Shown here in pieces: positions 25,370 through 36,137 of a stretch of DNA of 64,000 nucleotides. The translations under genes and the position numbers were made by a program. Positions within the stretch are counted from its first letter, which is position 1, and the number at the start of each line of letters is the position of its first letter. The notes under the pieces are model-generated. The model searched no databases, had not been told where the DNA came from, and worked only from the letters and a program-made list of their open reading frames with translations. Source of the DNA: Otis tarda (taxonomy: Eukaryota; Chordata; Aves; Otidiformes; Otididae); the NCBI GenBank assembly GCA_026413225.1, contig CM048560.1, positions 11,612,001 to 11,676,000 of the forward strand, in the 5' to 3' direction.

Positions 25370-25637
25370 GTTCTCCAGGAAAGGGGAATGCTGAGCGCTT
25401 CCACCCTTTGGGTTTTTGGAGACGGGGAAAGGAGCGGAGTGGGGGGTGTGTTTTTTGCCCCAGGTAGGGGCTTCGCTGGCCGGGCCCGTGCACCTGCAGC
25501 ACCCGGGATGGAGCCGTGCCGAGCCGAGCCGAGCCGACCAGGGCAGACGCTCCGTGGGCAGCCCCGCCCCGGCCCCCCCGCCCCACCCCAATCGGCGGGG
25601 CCAGTGGGCGGGGGCCGGGCGGAGCGGGAGCACGGCT

Positions 25638-25677
25638 CGGCACGGCACGGCTCCGCTCGGCACGGCACGGCTCCGCT
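25638..25677 (+). repeat. 20-bp perfect tandem repeat in CRIP2 leader
   Basis: Two exact head-to-tail copies of cggcacggcacggctccgct, the second ending 13 bases before the CRIP2 ATG. It is GC-rich and probably transcribed as 5' UTR. Confidence 0.85.
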
Positions 25678-25690
25678 CCGCTCCCCCGCC

Positions 25691-25733
25691 ATGGCATCCA
25701 AATGCCCCAAGTGCGAGAAGACCGTCTACTTCG
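25691..25733 (+). CDS. CRIP2: CRIP2 exon 1 (coding part)
   Basis: Encodes [14 protein letters not shown] plus one base. The donor is gtgagc. The first zinc pair Cys5-x2-Cys8 is here. The ATG context is gccgccATGg, a strong Kozak match. Confidence 0.96.
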
Positions 25734-28700
25734 GTGAGCGCATCCCCGAGGGTCCCCCCTGCCTCCCCCCTCCCCAAGCTCCAGCACCGGGTCGGGGTCC
25801 GCCCGCATCCCCTCTGCTCTGACCCCCCCAACCCCGGACCCCCATCCCTGGCGGGTGCTGGGGGGTGGGTGACATTGGGGGGTGGGGGGGTGGAACCCAG
25901 CCCCCCTGACAGGGCTGGGGCGCTGAGCGGGGGACTCCCATGAGGCGGGGGGGTCTCGGTGCGGGGGAGCAGGTGCAAACACCACCTTCTCCCAGCCTAT
26001 GGGATCCCATTCCCAAACCTTGGCTCCAGGTGCGCCGCTCGCCCCTCCTCCCCTCCGTGGGCTGTTCCCGGGTGGGCCAGCTCCCGGGTTGGGGTTTCTG
26101 TGGGATTTTTTCCGTGGCAGCATTTGGGCTCAGGGGTCCGGCTCGGCGTGCCCGGGCCGGGTTTGGGCGGCAGCGAGTCTCTGCAGGTCTCTGAGATCCC
26201 TGCTTGGGCTTGCGGCTGGTCAGGATCTCTGGGAACCGGAGCTGGGATGTCTCCCGTCGGGCATCCCCGGGGTGAGCGTCGCCGCCCGGGTTGCGGAAAA
26301 CGCCGGGGGTGGTGGTGAGGGTTTGGGTTCGATCCCCCTGCCTTGGCGCCTCGCCGCTGCTCCCCGAAAACCTGCCCTGGCTCGCTCCCCTCCTGCGCTG
26401 CCATGCCCAGCCCAGAGCTTTCCGGGGAGCCGCCTGACCCCCCTGACCCCGGGGTGGGCATCCTCGGGGTGGGCATCCCTGGGGTGGGCATCCCTGAAGT
26501 GAGTATCCCCAGGGTGGGCATCCCTAGGGCTGCAGGCTCAGGGCGGCTCTGGGGACGGATCCGTGACCCCAGCCCAAGCCGCAGGCGATGGGATCCGGCT
26601 GGCTTGGCCTGACCTGGCTGCCCGCCTGTCCCACCACGTCCCTGCCTGTCTCCCTCCACTGCTCCAGGGCCCGGCCCCCGCTGCCTCAGCACGTTTGTTT
26701 GGTGGAGAAACACCGCGGGGTCCTGATGGTGCCGGGGCGCTGGAGGCATCGGCGCTTTCATTCCTTTCCGGCCATCTCCAAGTAAACACAGAGAAATAGG
26801 AATTTGCTGTCTTCCTCCTTTAAATAAACCTATTTGTGTGGGGGTGGGAAGGGCTCGGCCCCTTGGATGTCTTTCCTCGGGTGAATCTTTTTTCCTTTTT
26901 AAGCAGAAAATAGTTCGTCTGTCCGGCCAGCTGGGCACTGGCCCCCGGTCAGAGTCCCTCTGCTCGCTGCGGGGACCAGCTTGCCCTGCGTGGGGAGGGG
27001 GGGCTGGGCTTGGGGACCCCCATCTCGCTGCTGGAGGGGACCAGGTGGCAGTGGGAGGTGAAGCACCAGCCCCCCAACAGCGTGCCGCGGGGCCAGTCCG
27101 TCTCTTGGGGATGTGGTTTGGGGGGGGCGCGGTGCCAGACCCCATGCCCCCCTCTGTGCGTCGGCTCACTGTCTCCCCGGGTGGGTTTTGGTGGGCACGG
27201 TGGCCGCACCCCTGCTGCTCCTCAGATCCCTGCACTGCGGAGGAGGCAAGTGCCTGGCAGCAGCCCCCATCACCCATCTCCCCGTTGCACCCAAAAGAGA
27301 CGGAGCGGGTGAGTTGAAGTGGGAGCGAGCCAAAAACTTCTCCGGGCTTGAGATAGGCTGGAGCGTGTCCTTGCTGGCGCCTTGAGCTTTTCCTTGAGGA
27401 ACCGCCCAGTCTCCGGCAGAATAAACCCAGCACCGTTTATTTAATGCCTCGAAACTGGACGCCACCTCTGAGCTGTCTTTCCGGGACGTGGTGGCTCCCG
27501 GAGTTTCCTCCCGCTGGACCGTGTGGTTGGGTGGGAAGGCGACGGGAGCACCGCGTGCCAGGGGTTTGGGAACGCTTGTGAATTCCTCGGCTTGCCCGAA
27601 GCTTAACGGGGAGGCGATTCATAAAGCCCCGCTTGTTCGGGAGCGCTCCTCGCCTGTGCGGAATCAACGCCGGCAATTCCAAACTTCTCGAATGCCTGGG
27701 ATTGCAGCCGTGGGTCGTGTGTGAGAAATGCCGCCGTGTCCCCTTCCCGGCCCGGCGCAGCGCCTGAGCGGCTGACCCGACGCCAACGGCCGTGGGTACC
27801 AATGGAAAACTCATTTCCAGCCTGCCTGTTGCTTCACGCTCCCTGGAAAAATCCAGCGGGCTCCTCCCTGCGCAGTCAAGAGGATGTGGGTGTTTCCTGA
27901 GCTACAGAATGAGCTTTTTTCCTTTAAAAAGCGCAGGGAAATATAAAAATAGTTTTTTGCCCCCCCCCCGCCTTTTTTTTTTTTTAAAGCAGGCTGAGGT
28001 CTGTGACATTGTTTCCAGGAGCGGCTGGGCTAACTTTCCTGCGTTGGGAAGGGAGGCAGTGAATGTTTAACTGGAGGAGCAGCGGTGCCGGGGCCGGTTC
28101 CCAGCCCGCGCTGGCAGGTGGCGGTGGGTTGGGGTTGGGGTTGGGTTATCTCTTCTGGCAGGAAGCGCCCGAGGGACCTGAGCCGCCTGAAGCCAAGCAG
28201 CCGCACGTTTCCCCAGCTCCTTTTTTTGCATCGCTAGCCTTAAATGAGTTTCGCAGGGTCGCCCGGCAGCCCCGGCCCAAGCCTTTCCGCCCCCTGTCCT
28301 CTCTTCCCAGGGAACTGCGGGGGATCGCGGCAGCGGGGGGTTTCCTGTTTTCCCATCCCAGGCCAAAGCCCCAGGGACACAGCAAGTGCACGTGCAGCGG
28401 GGTCCGTCGACAGGTAGCTTTCGTGCCCAACCCCGCTGTGGTGCCAATGTCCCGAGGGGCGCAGCGTAGACGCGGTGCAGAGAGGTGTGGGGCAGGAGAG
28501 GCGGGGGCTTTATTTCGGTTACAGCCATCCCCAGCAAAGGATGCGGTTCTGCCAGCCGGGGCTCGGCTGCTGTGGGACGCGGGGATCCGCGTGGGGTTCG
28601 TGGAGGCCGGTCCCGGGTGCCCTCCGCTCCCTGCATCACCAGCCCTGTCCAGGGTGGCTCCCTTTGGTATCTGGCTCGTGATGCTCTGTAGCCACATCCC

Positions 28701-31700
28701 AGGTCCCAGGCAGAGCCCCTCATGTTCCTGTCCTCCCCCCTGTCCCTGGCAGGAGGGCAGGGATGGGGAAAGGCGAGGTGATGGGGCTGGAGAGGAAAAA
28801 GCAAGGAAAGGCGGAGCAGGAACGCCCAAGTGAGAGGTAATGGAAAAAAATCTGTCGCTGCCGTGTTGCAATCAAACACGGAGCCCGGAGCACGTGCCCT
28901 GGCGCCACTTTTGGCGGCGGTGGGGTGGCGGTGCCCGTCGCTCCTGCCAGCGGGCTGGGAGGCCCTGAAGCAAGGCGGGAGGCGCCGGCGGGGTCCTGCC
29001 CCGCTCTGTCCATGCTGCGTCGCCTGCAGCCCTGGGCCAAACCCTGGTTGGCGGTCAGCAAGGATGGGAGGTGAGGAGCCATGGGGGTCTTAGCCATGCT
29101 TGGCCGCTCCGGCACGTCTCCGAGTCCTGCTCTCTCTGATGCGGGCCAGGAGACCGCCTCATCCCTCCCGGTGCTGCCCGCCAGCGACGGTATCTCGGCT
29201 CACGGGAGGAACGCCGTGCTCTGGACCAGCAGTGAAGCCCTGGGAAGTGGGACCACCCCCCGCCTGAGGTATATTCCTTGTTTTTCCCAGACTGGGGATG
29301 GCTCCGCTCCCTGGCGAGGCTGTACTGAGCCAGCTTTGTTGTGCGCTTGGAGGGAGCCCAGCAAGTGAGCAGCTCGGGGCCGGAGGGCTCGCCTCGCCTT
29401 GTTGCGGGGGAGCTAAATATGGACGTCCTGGCCACAAAAATCACAGCGCGGCGTAACCGTCGGCACTGGCCGGGTGATGGGGGAGAGGAGCTGCCTGGCC
29501 ATGCCTGCCTTTTCCATCTCCCAGCCACACAGTGGACGAGGCTGCCGGCTGCCTGGGCTCTCAGCTTTGTTTCCAGCCGTTTACCAGGCTCCTTTCCCCT
29601 CTCTCGTCTCTATTTTTGATTCTTTTGTGCCCGTGACTGCTTCGAAGCGCATCTGCGGTGGATCTGACAGCATCCCTCTCCTCCAGGGATGCTTGTCACT
29701 GGGACACCGTGGGGATTTGGCGTCTTTATCTCCGAACTGGGCTTTGTCAGTCCTTCCCCACACCCTCCCAGGGCTGCGGTGGGACGGAACGGGGCACAGC
29801 CCAGCCTTTTGCAGAGAGGCGGCTGCAGCTATGGTCGCTTTTGCTGAATAAGCCTCCGGCTGGAAGCAGCGCTGACGTCAGGCCGTGGAAATACCTGGGC
29901 GACGGCCGGGAGCCAGCTCGACGCGGCCCTGGGCGCTGAGGCTGTGGGAGGAGGGATGCTCCCTTCCCAACCCAAAAAGATGTGCCCGCCCCTGGCCCAT
30001 GCCAGCTGCCTTGCCCAGGCACGGTGGGTAATTAAGGGATGAGCCGCGTTATCTCGGGGTGGGGAGCAGCCTGCATCAGCAGCCCCCTTGGGTGCTTTCC
30101 TGCTCCTGGCCTCGTCAGGGTGGGACGCACCCCCATGTCCTCCACCTCTCCTCTATGGGGTATTTTCTCCCAGGTTCATTTATGGGTGGGCTCCTGGTGC
30201 CTCAGTGGGGTGGGGGGGTGCATTCGTCAGGGAGCAGCAGGGATTTACAGCTGCCTGAGATATTTCGGAGGGGGAGACACTGGTGGGGCACAGGGGCAGG
30301 AAGGAGCTGGCGTGGGCTGTGGCCGGCTGTAATTGCAGCGGCCTCTGGAAAACATCCGCCAGGAGTTTCCTCCTGGCTTTGTACCCGGGGCTGCCGCGGC
30401 GCTGGGCTGGGGTAGTGGGGGGGGGCCGCAGGCGAAGCGTGGCCTGGCCTTGGCTCTACCTCTGCTGTGACAAAGCCGAGCTGCTCTTGGCCCAGCTTTC
30501 GGCTCATCACGCTCCGTTTCCCTCCCGGGGAGGCATCCATTCCCGCGGGGAGGGCTGGGGGGTTGCAGGGCTCCCGCCACAGCCCTGAAGCAGCGGGGTG
30601 CTGGGACCTCTGTGTCCCTCTCGCTTTTGGGGGATGCTCTCGGAGCTCTCCCCTGCATCCCGGCACAACGCTGTCCTCCTCTGCCACCAGCTGCCCCGTT
30701 TTTTTTGGGTGGTGATGGCGATTTTTTCGGCTTATCTTGGCCCCGCGGTGTGCCCCGGATGCAGATGTTTGCCTTGGGAGGAGGGTGGCTCTGGAAGCCA
30801 GGACCTGCCCTTGGGGAGCTCTTGACTCCCATCTTGACCTGATGCAAGCAGGTGACGTTTCCCGAGGTCCCGGGAAGAAAACGGGCTGGAAAATGCGCCA
30901 TGGCGGAGGAGGCCTTCTTGTAGAGCAGCACCGAGCTCCGGTTGCGCTTTTATTTGCTTGTTAAATATTTTATTTGGCTCCTCTGATTTAGTTTTACGGC
31001 GGCTTTAACGGGATCCCGCTGTTTTCCAGCTGTCTCCGCACACGTGCATCGGCAGAGGGAAGGCAAACGGGAATCCGCAGGGGGCTCGGGGCAGCGCCTG
31101 GACCCCCAGGGACGATGCGAGGCTGGGGGTGCAGGACAAGGACTGGCAGCCCCGGGATGCTCCGGGAGGTGCCTCGACGTAACCGCTCTCAAAGCGGTTT
31201 AGAGAGTGTTTTTTTCAGGGCCAAACACCCATTCTGGGGGATGCTGGAGGCTGTCCCATCCTGGGAGCAGCTCCGGTCGAGGCTCACTGGGGAGCCCGAG
31301 AGGTTGGGTGTGCGTGGGGTGGCCATGGTAACACCAAATATTTGAATGGGAGCGGGGTCATGCCGGGTAACGCAGCGGGTAAAAATAGATGTGGGGAGTA
31401 GGAAGGCAAACGCTACCGCGTCGCTGGAGCGACGCGTGGGAAAGGGCGGCTGCACTGGGGAGGGGGTCAGTGACTGGGGGGGTGGGGGAGCCTGGCTTCC
31501 CCAGGGGTTTTAGCAGCCGCTCACTCTTTTTTTTTTTTTTTGTGTTCCCCGCAGCCGAGAAGGTGTCATCCCTGGGCAAAGACTGGCACAAGTTCTGCCT
31601 GAAGTGTGAGCGCTGCAACAAGACCCTGACCCCGGGCGGGCACGCCGAGGTAAGAGCCGCCGGGGGGGATTATTGGGGTGTGATGGGGAACGGGGCACCC

Positions 31701-33530
31701 CCACCACGGGCATCCTCCTCGTCCTGGAGCCCAGCCTTCCTCAACAGGTAACTGGTGCCGTTAGGTGGGATGGGGCGGCCCTGCATCCAGCCCTGCCCTC
31801 CATCTCTCTTCCTCTGGCCGACAGTCAGCGGGGCAGCCTCATTGCATCTCCTAATGCAAAAACAGCCCCAAAGCTGTTTAAAATAACAATATTTGGAGCA
31901 GCTGAAGCAGCAGGGGCTGTGCTGCCATAGCCTGATGGCCTCTCCTGGGCTTTCCAGTGCCTCAGGAATGGGGATCCCGGGAATCGGGCTGGGGCAGGTA
32001 CCTGATGCCCTGCGGATGGGCTGATCCCCACAGATGGGCTGATCCCCACGGTGCGTTGAGCCCGGGAGCACATGCCGCAGCTTCAAACAGCGGTGCTGAA
32101 GAGCTCTTGTGCACCGTCCCGGCTGAGCCACGGAGTGGTGCTGGCACCACCCTGGTGTGGGCCCGCAGCGGGGCGCGGCGCGGCACATCCTGGCAAAGTG
32201 CCGGAAGCGGCGCCGTGCAGCGGGCGGGCTTGTTGGGGCATCGCGCTGGCTTCGAAGGCATGTGGGCGCCGACAGCCTGCGCCGGCGTGTGGTTAAAACC
32301 CGTCAAAGATGAGGGACACACAGGTTGCCGTGGCGATGCTGGCTCGGTACCAGTGCTGTCCTCACTGGAGTGCGATGCCACTGTGGCCGCCCGGTGCTCG
32401 GGAGCAGTCAACGGCAGGTGCTGGGGCCCGGAAGCAATCGTGGGTTTTTTTTGCGCGATGATGCCCCAGCGTGACACCCGGGTTTCGCGCAGCACCTGTC
32501 ATGCCGGCGTGTCACCAGCTCTTTAGCGTGGCATTAGCAGGCGGCACAGCTGGGAGCGGGCGGCAGCAGCAGCGACAGCCGTGCTGGTTGCCACCGGCTC
32601 ACAGCGCGAGTGCGGCCGGTCCCGCCAGTGAGGATGGGGCTGCGCGCGTGGATCTGCGCTTTGGGCTGGGTTAAGCCCGGGGGATTTGCTGCTTCTCCAT
32701 ATAAGGCTGGGTTCTGCTCCCATGGGGGACGGCAGCCAAGCCCCCACCGACAGCAGGATTTGGCCCTTCCCTGCTTTTTCTCCCTCCCTTCAAGCCAGTG
32801 TGGTTAGAAAGGTGTCGCGGGGAGACCAGCTAAATGTTTACCCTCCCCTCCGGCGCAGTAACGCCGCGACTGTGCTGATATTTATGCCTTGCTGTGTTTT
32901 GCAGCTGCCTGTTGCCAGCCCGCTCGCTCCCCTGGCCTTGCCCCCATCTGCTCCCAGCCCTCGCCTTCGGCACGGCACCGCTCGGGGAGGCGAGGGAAGG
33001 GTTTTGGGCAAGGCCTCCTTGCCTGGCGGCAAAGGGGATGGAGGGCAGGGGCTGAGGTGCTGGATGGAGCGGAGCAGGCCACGGGGTGGCTTCGTGCCTT
33101 TTCCACGCCAGATGGGCTGCGTGGCAGCCCTGGAGGCAGAGAGCGGGGTGGCAAAGCTCGGTAGAATGTCCCTAATAACGGCCTGGCTGTGCACTGGATG
33201 ATTAACCGGCAAAGTGACACCTTACAGGGTGCCAGCGCCCCAGCCCCACCGGAGCTTTGGACGCGGGCGCAGTTGGGCCATCAGGTCGGGTTAGGCTGGG
33301 GCTAGCAGAGCCGCGGGCTGGGGGTGTAGGCACGGCCGCGGTGGTCTCTGAACGCCCGTGGGGATGGAAGCGATTCTGAGGGAACCGCGGTCACTGCTGG
33401 GCATCCTAACGCTCCCCCTCTCTCCTCCCAGCACGATGGGAAGCCCTTCTGCCACAAGCCCTGCTACGCCACGCTGTTCGGCCCCAAAGGTATGTCCGTG
33501 CTGAGGGAGGGAGAGATCCATCCTGACAGC

Positions 33531-33571
<41 letters not shown>

Positions 33572-34853
33572 TTGAAAAACGAATTCACATTCAAACAGAA
33601 GGTGGAGTTGCTCTCCTATCCCAGACGTGGCTGGAGAAAGCCTGGGTCTGGAGAAAGCAAGCCAGGGCTGAGGTGCGGCGATGTCTGCGGTGGCTCAGCG
33701 GGGCTGGGGGAGGTGGGATGGGGGCTGGGGGAAGGATGAAGACCCCGAGTTCTGCCAGGACACCGCAGCCTCTCTTTGCCCCGCTGCAGGGGTGAACATC
33801 GGTGGTGCCGGGTCCTACATCTACGAGAAGCCGCAGATCGAGGGGCAGACCGCTCCGGGACCCATCGAGCACCCCGTGAAGGTGGAGGAGAGGAAGGTGA
33901 ACGCTGCGCCGCCCAAGGGACCCAGCAAAGGTGAGGGGCAGGGAGGGATGGGCGACGTTTGGGGATGTATGGGGTGCAGGGGAGGGTCCTCTGCACCCGT
34001 GTGTCCTGGCTGTGATGTCCCTACACATCCTGCACCTTCTCTCCTTCCAGCCTCCAGCGTCACCACCTTCACTGGGGAGCCCAACATGTGCCCGCGCTGT
34101 GGCAAGAGAGTCTACTTTGGTAAGGTGGCAAGCGGGCAGTGGGGTGCGTGTCCCGGGGTGGCGATTTTATCTGCAGAGGTGATGTCCCCAGGGGGCTTGC
34201 TCCCTATCTGCGCGTGGGGGGGGGGGGGGGGCTGGCATGACCCTCCCTCCTTGTCTCCACTCCAGCCGAAAAGGTGACTTCTCTGGGGAAGGACTGGCAC
34301 CGGCCCTGCCTACGCTGCGAGCGCTGCAGCAAGACGCTGACCCCGGGGGGCCACGCCGAGGTAAGGATGTCCCGTCCCCAAGAGCCTTGTGCAGCAGACA
34401 TGGGGGGATGCCAGCGGGGGGCTAAGCCACATTGAGCTCTGTGCCGTGCCGGTTGGGTGCAAGAGAGCAGGGCTGGCAAGAGCACCTCCAAAAGCCCAGG
34501 GGAGTGCTGGGGGTACAGGGGGGGATGAGCAGAGTGGGAGAGGTGTCTGGTCTGGGGGGTACGTGTCCTGAGGCCTGGCCTTTCCCCGTCCCCCCGCCCT
34601 GGGTGACGTGCTTCCCTCTCTGCCCCGCGCAGCATGACGGACAGCCGTACTGCCACAAGCCCTGCTACGGGATCCTCTTCGGGCCAAAGGGTGAGTGCCG
34701 GGGGGCGCACGGGGCTGGGACATCTCCCTGGCACGTGCCGCTTTCCTGCCAAGGTCCTCACCCTCCTGCATCTCCTCCCGTCCAGGAGTCAACACCGGAG
34801 CTGTGGGAAGCTACATCTACGACAAAGACCCCGAGGCGAAGAACCAGCCCTAG
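25691..34853 (+). CDS. CRIP2: CRIP2, cysteine-rich protein 2 (two LIM domains), complete
   Basis: Eight coding exons (25691-25733, 31555-31649, 33432-33489, 33790-33930, 34051-34119, 34266-34360, 34633-34690, 34786-34853) join to 208 codons plus stop, the same length as human CRIP2. LIM 1 has zinc ligands Cys5, Cys8, His26, Cys29, then Cys32, Cys35, Cys53, Cys57. LIM 2 has Cys126, Cys129, His147, Cys150, then Cys153, Cys156, Cys174, Cys178. Each LIM ends FGPKG-V-N and a glycine-rich GSYIY segment; the linker is about residues 79-123. No signal peptide or membrane segment is present. LIM-only proteins of this family are cytoplasmic and nuclear protein adaptors, and CRIP2 is prominent in vascular and cardiac tissue. 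The start is the first ATG, and the homology starts there. Confidence 0.97.
26451..26525. repeat. 15-bp minisatellite, five units
   Basis: Five consecutive 15-base units of the type GGGGTGGGCATCCCT. Units 2 and 3 are identical and the fourth is most diverged (GAAGTGAGTATCCCC). Because 15 is a multiple of 3, it leaves all frames open and produces artificial repeats in translated shadows. Confidence 0.9.
29873..29880. promoter_or_regulatory. CRE palindrome TGACGTCA
   Basis: Perfect 8-bp CREB/ATF site inside CRIP2 intron 1, in a CpG-containing context. Motif match only. Confidence 0.4.
31319..31332. promoter_or_regulatory. RFX X-box in CRIP2 intron 1
   Basis: GTGGCCATGGTAAC fits the full consensus GTNRCC(0-3N)RGYAAC with both half-sites intact and a 2-base spacer. 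It lies about 220 bp before CRIP2 exon 2. Confidence 0.45.
31555..31649 (+). CDS. CRIP2: CRIP2 exon 2 (LIM 1 core)
   Basis: 95 bp between acceptor cgcag and donor gtaaga. Encodes [20 protein letters not shown] and onward to GGHAE, giving His26, Cys29, Cys32 and Cys35. Confidence 0.97.
31650..33431 (+). other. CRIP2 intron 2
   Basis: 1.8 kb between gtaaga and cccag. It contains an AT-richer island at about 31840-31910 with a CAGCTG E-box and an aatgcaaa octamer-like word. No other gene is seen. Confidence 0.9.
33432..33489 (+). CDS. CRIP2: CRIP2 exon 3 (LIM 1 end)
   Basis: 58 bp, acceptor cccag and donor gtatgt. Encodes [19 protein letters not shown] plus one base, with Cys53 and Cys57 closing the second zinc finger of LIM 1. 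Confidence 0.97.
33490..33789 (+). other. CRIP2 intron 3 with 32-base T run
   Basis: 300-bp intron containing a T homopolymer at 33535-33566, close to the donor side and far from the acceptor, so it is not the polypyrimidine tract of exon 4. Homopolymers of this length are often misread in assembly. Confidence 0.9.
33790..33930 (+). CDS. CRIP2: CRIP2 exon 4 (inter-LIM linker)
   Basis: 141 bp, acceptor tgcag and donor gtgagg. Encodes [15 protein letters not shown] and a charged, proline-containing linker ending PPKGPSK. Confidence 0.97.
34051..34119 (+). CDS. CRIP2: CRIP2 exon 5 (linker end, LIM 2 start)
   Basis: 69 bp, acceptor tccag and donor gtaagg. Encodes [20 protein letters not shown] then VYF, with Cys126 and Cys129. 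It ends at the same position in the LIM fold as exon 1 (VYF plus one base). Confidence 0.97.
34216..34231. repeat. 16-base G homopolymer in CRIP2 intron 5
   Basis: Uninterrupted G run in the 146-bp intron between exons 5 and 6, 34 bp before the acceptor. It can form G-quadruplex in the sense RNA and could affect splicing of this short intron. Confidence 0.85.
34266..34360 (+). CDS. CRIP2: CRIP2 exon 6 (LIM 2 core)
   Basis: 95 bp, exactly the length of exon 2 and of CRIP1 exon 2. Encodes [20 protein letters not shown] and onward to GGHAE. It shares a 32-base identical run with CRIP1 exon 2. Confidence 0.97.
34633..34690 (+). CDS. CRIP2: CRIP2 exon 7 (LIM 2 end)
   Basis: 58 bp, the same length as exon 3. 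Encodes [19 protein letters not shown] plus one base. Acceptor gcgcag, donor gtgagt. Confidence 0.97.
34786..34853 (+). CDS. CRIP2: CRIP2 exon 8 (coding part)
   Basis: Acceptor tccag. Encodes [22 protein letters not shown] and TAG at 34851-34853. The start of this exon resembles the start of exon 4 ([14 protein letters not shown]), the corresponding segment after LIM 1. Confidence 0.97.
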
Positions 34854-35455
34854 ACGGCGTCCCCCTGCCCACCCGCCCCGCTCCAGGTCCCCCCCATACT
34901 AATCTCCCGCTCACAACCGGAGCTGGAGCAGACCCTCGCCAGGCTGCCCACGGAGCTGTGCTCTCTCCACTGTCTCTACTCTGGACGGGCCGTCCCTGTC
35001 CCCACGGGTTGTATATCATAGTCTCTAATATGAGCTTCAGTGTTTAAAGGCAAAGGTAGAAGGCGTCTCTGGTCCTTCCCAACGTGCTCTGCCCTCCCTC
35101 TCACCCTGCGGGCTGCTCCCCGCCCTCGGAGGGCAGAGCGCGTCGGGCTGGGGGCTCGGCGGCGGGACGCCTGCCCGCTTCCCAGAGCCAGAGGTTTCTT
35201 CTTGTCGTTTATTTATAAGCAGTTGTAAATGTGCCCCCTCGCTTTGGAGAATGACACTTGCCCCCCCAGTCTCACCCTTTGTCCCCCCGACCCCGCTGCC
35301 GCCCAGGAGGCCAGGGAGGGGGCTGGTGTGGGGGGCCCTTGCGGGGCAGTGAGCCCTGGGGTGCCAGCACCCCCCTTTCCCTGGGCTCCCTGCGCCGCTG
35401 CGGGGCTGACTTTTGTTATTTGCTGACAATAAAGGTTTTGAGAGATGCGTTCAGT
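34854..35455 (+). other. CRIP2: CRIP2 3' untranslated region
   Basis: Follows TAG and reaches the AATAAA at 35428-35433 plus a usual cleavage distance. C-rich, with ttatttataagc near 35210 and ttgttatttgctgac just before the signal. Confidence 0.75.
35428..35433 (+). terminator. CRIP2: CRIP2 poly(A) signal AATAAA
   Basis: Canonical hexamer 575 bp after the stop codon, followed by ggttttgagagatgcgttc, which serves as a GU-rich downstream element. Confidence 0.85.
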
Positions 35456-35670
35456 TCAGCTCCGGGTGGAGACGGGGGAAAGCCGCGCGTGCCACACAGC
35501 ATCCCTCCGCTCCTGGGACAGCGCGGGGACCCTGCAGCCACAGTCCTGTCCCAGCTGGCTCCTCCTGAGCCAAGGCAGAGCGGCTTTAGCCCGACCCGAG
35601 CCCCAGATGCTCAGGTCAGAGCCACGGCTGCTCCCTGGGCTGTGAGCGGGATGGCTTTGCGGGAGGCTGT

Positions 35671-35705
35671 GGGATGGGATGGGGTGAGATGGGATGGGAT
35701 GGGAT
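35671..35705. repeat. GGGAT pentanucleotide microsatellite
   Basis: About seven GGGAT/GGGGT/GAGAT units just downstream of the CRIP2 3' end. Confidence 0.85.
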
Positions 35706-36137
35706 CCTGCCCAGCAGCAGGGCAGGAATGCGGTGCAGGGGCCTGGACCACCAGCCCCTGGGGATCCGCTGGTTTTCCCTCTCCCGGCGACGATGCCAGC
35801 AGCATGCAGCCTTTTCCCAGGCACAGAGGGCTCGGCAGCAGGGTTCCCGGGCCGGGGAACAGGCTGTGTGTTTTCGTGTTTTGGTGGGGTTTCTATAGAG
35901 ACTTGACCCCTCTGATGCTTTAGGGGCCAAGGCTGCCGCATAAATCAGAGCGGTGTCACAATGCCAGCTCCTTCCCCGACCCGCGGCAGAGAGCCCAGCC
36001 CTCATAGCCAGACCTGGCCAAGTTTGCCCCATGTAGCAGCAGCGGGGCTGGGTCCCCATCGCCCGCCTGGGACCTGGCGCGGCTGCCAGTGAAGCCTTGG
36101 TGTGAATCCAGCTCTCATTGCAACAGGTTTGGTTTTT

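Larger units (their letters stand above)
17061..25480. other. intergenic region MTA1-CRIP2
   Basis: GC content rises visibly across this interval. It contains a T run (17858-17884), an A/T-rich patch near 21620-21662, an RFX-like X-box with a YY1 motif (24487-24516) and the TTTTA microsatellite (25249-25369). Many open frames exist, including 335 codons on the minus strand at 19192-20199, but none shows a recognisable domain or splice logic. I call no gene here. Confidence 0.7.
25480..26300 (+). promoter_or_regulatory. CRIP2: CRIP2 CpG island promoter and 5' UTR
   Basis: Dense CpG around CRIP2 exon 1, with GC boxes (ggcggggcc and gggcgggggcc near 25594-25618) and no TATA box. Repeated gccgag units (about 25513-25535) and a perfect 20-bp tandem repeat (25638-25677) precede the ATG at 25691. 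The exact transcription start cannot be read from the sequence. Confidence 0.7.
25734..31554 (+). other. CRIP2 intron 1
   Basis: 5.8 kb of GC-rich intron. It holds a 15-bp minisatellite (26451-26525), a FOX-type GTAAACA (26782-26788), C/T homopolymer runs near 27960-27985, a short TTGGGG-like run near 28128-28147, a perfect CRE TGACGTCA (29873-29880) and an RFX X-box (31319-31332). Long open frames on both strands, including 478 codons antisense at 25997-27433, are low in complexity and I do not call them. Confidence 0.85.

Noticed and set aside
25347-26123. 258- and 208-codon antisense frames over CRIP2 exon 1 and its promoter
   Set aside because: They are shadows of the CpG island and of tandem repeats in the CRIP2 leader; composition is dominated by Arg, Pro, Gly and Ala.
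25997-27433. 478-codon minus-strand open frame antisense to CRIP2 intron 1
   Set aside because: Very GC-rich and low in complexity; it runs through the 15-bp minisatellite, which alone yields its repeated MPTPG residues. There is no domain, splice logic or promoter for it.
28063-28879. 256-codon + strand and 270-codon minus-strand frames in CRIP2 intron 1
   Set aside because: They overlap almost base for base on opposite strands, as expected when stops are rare in GC-rich DNA, and resemble no known protein.
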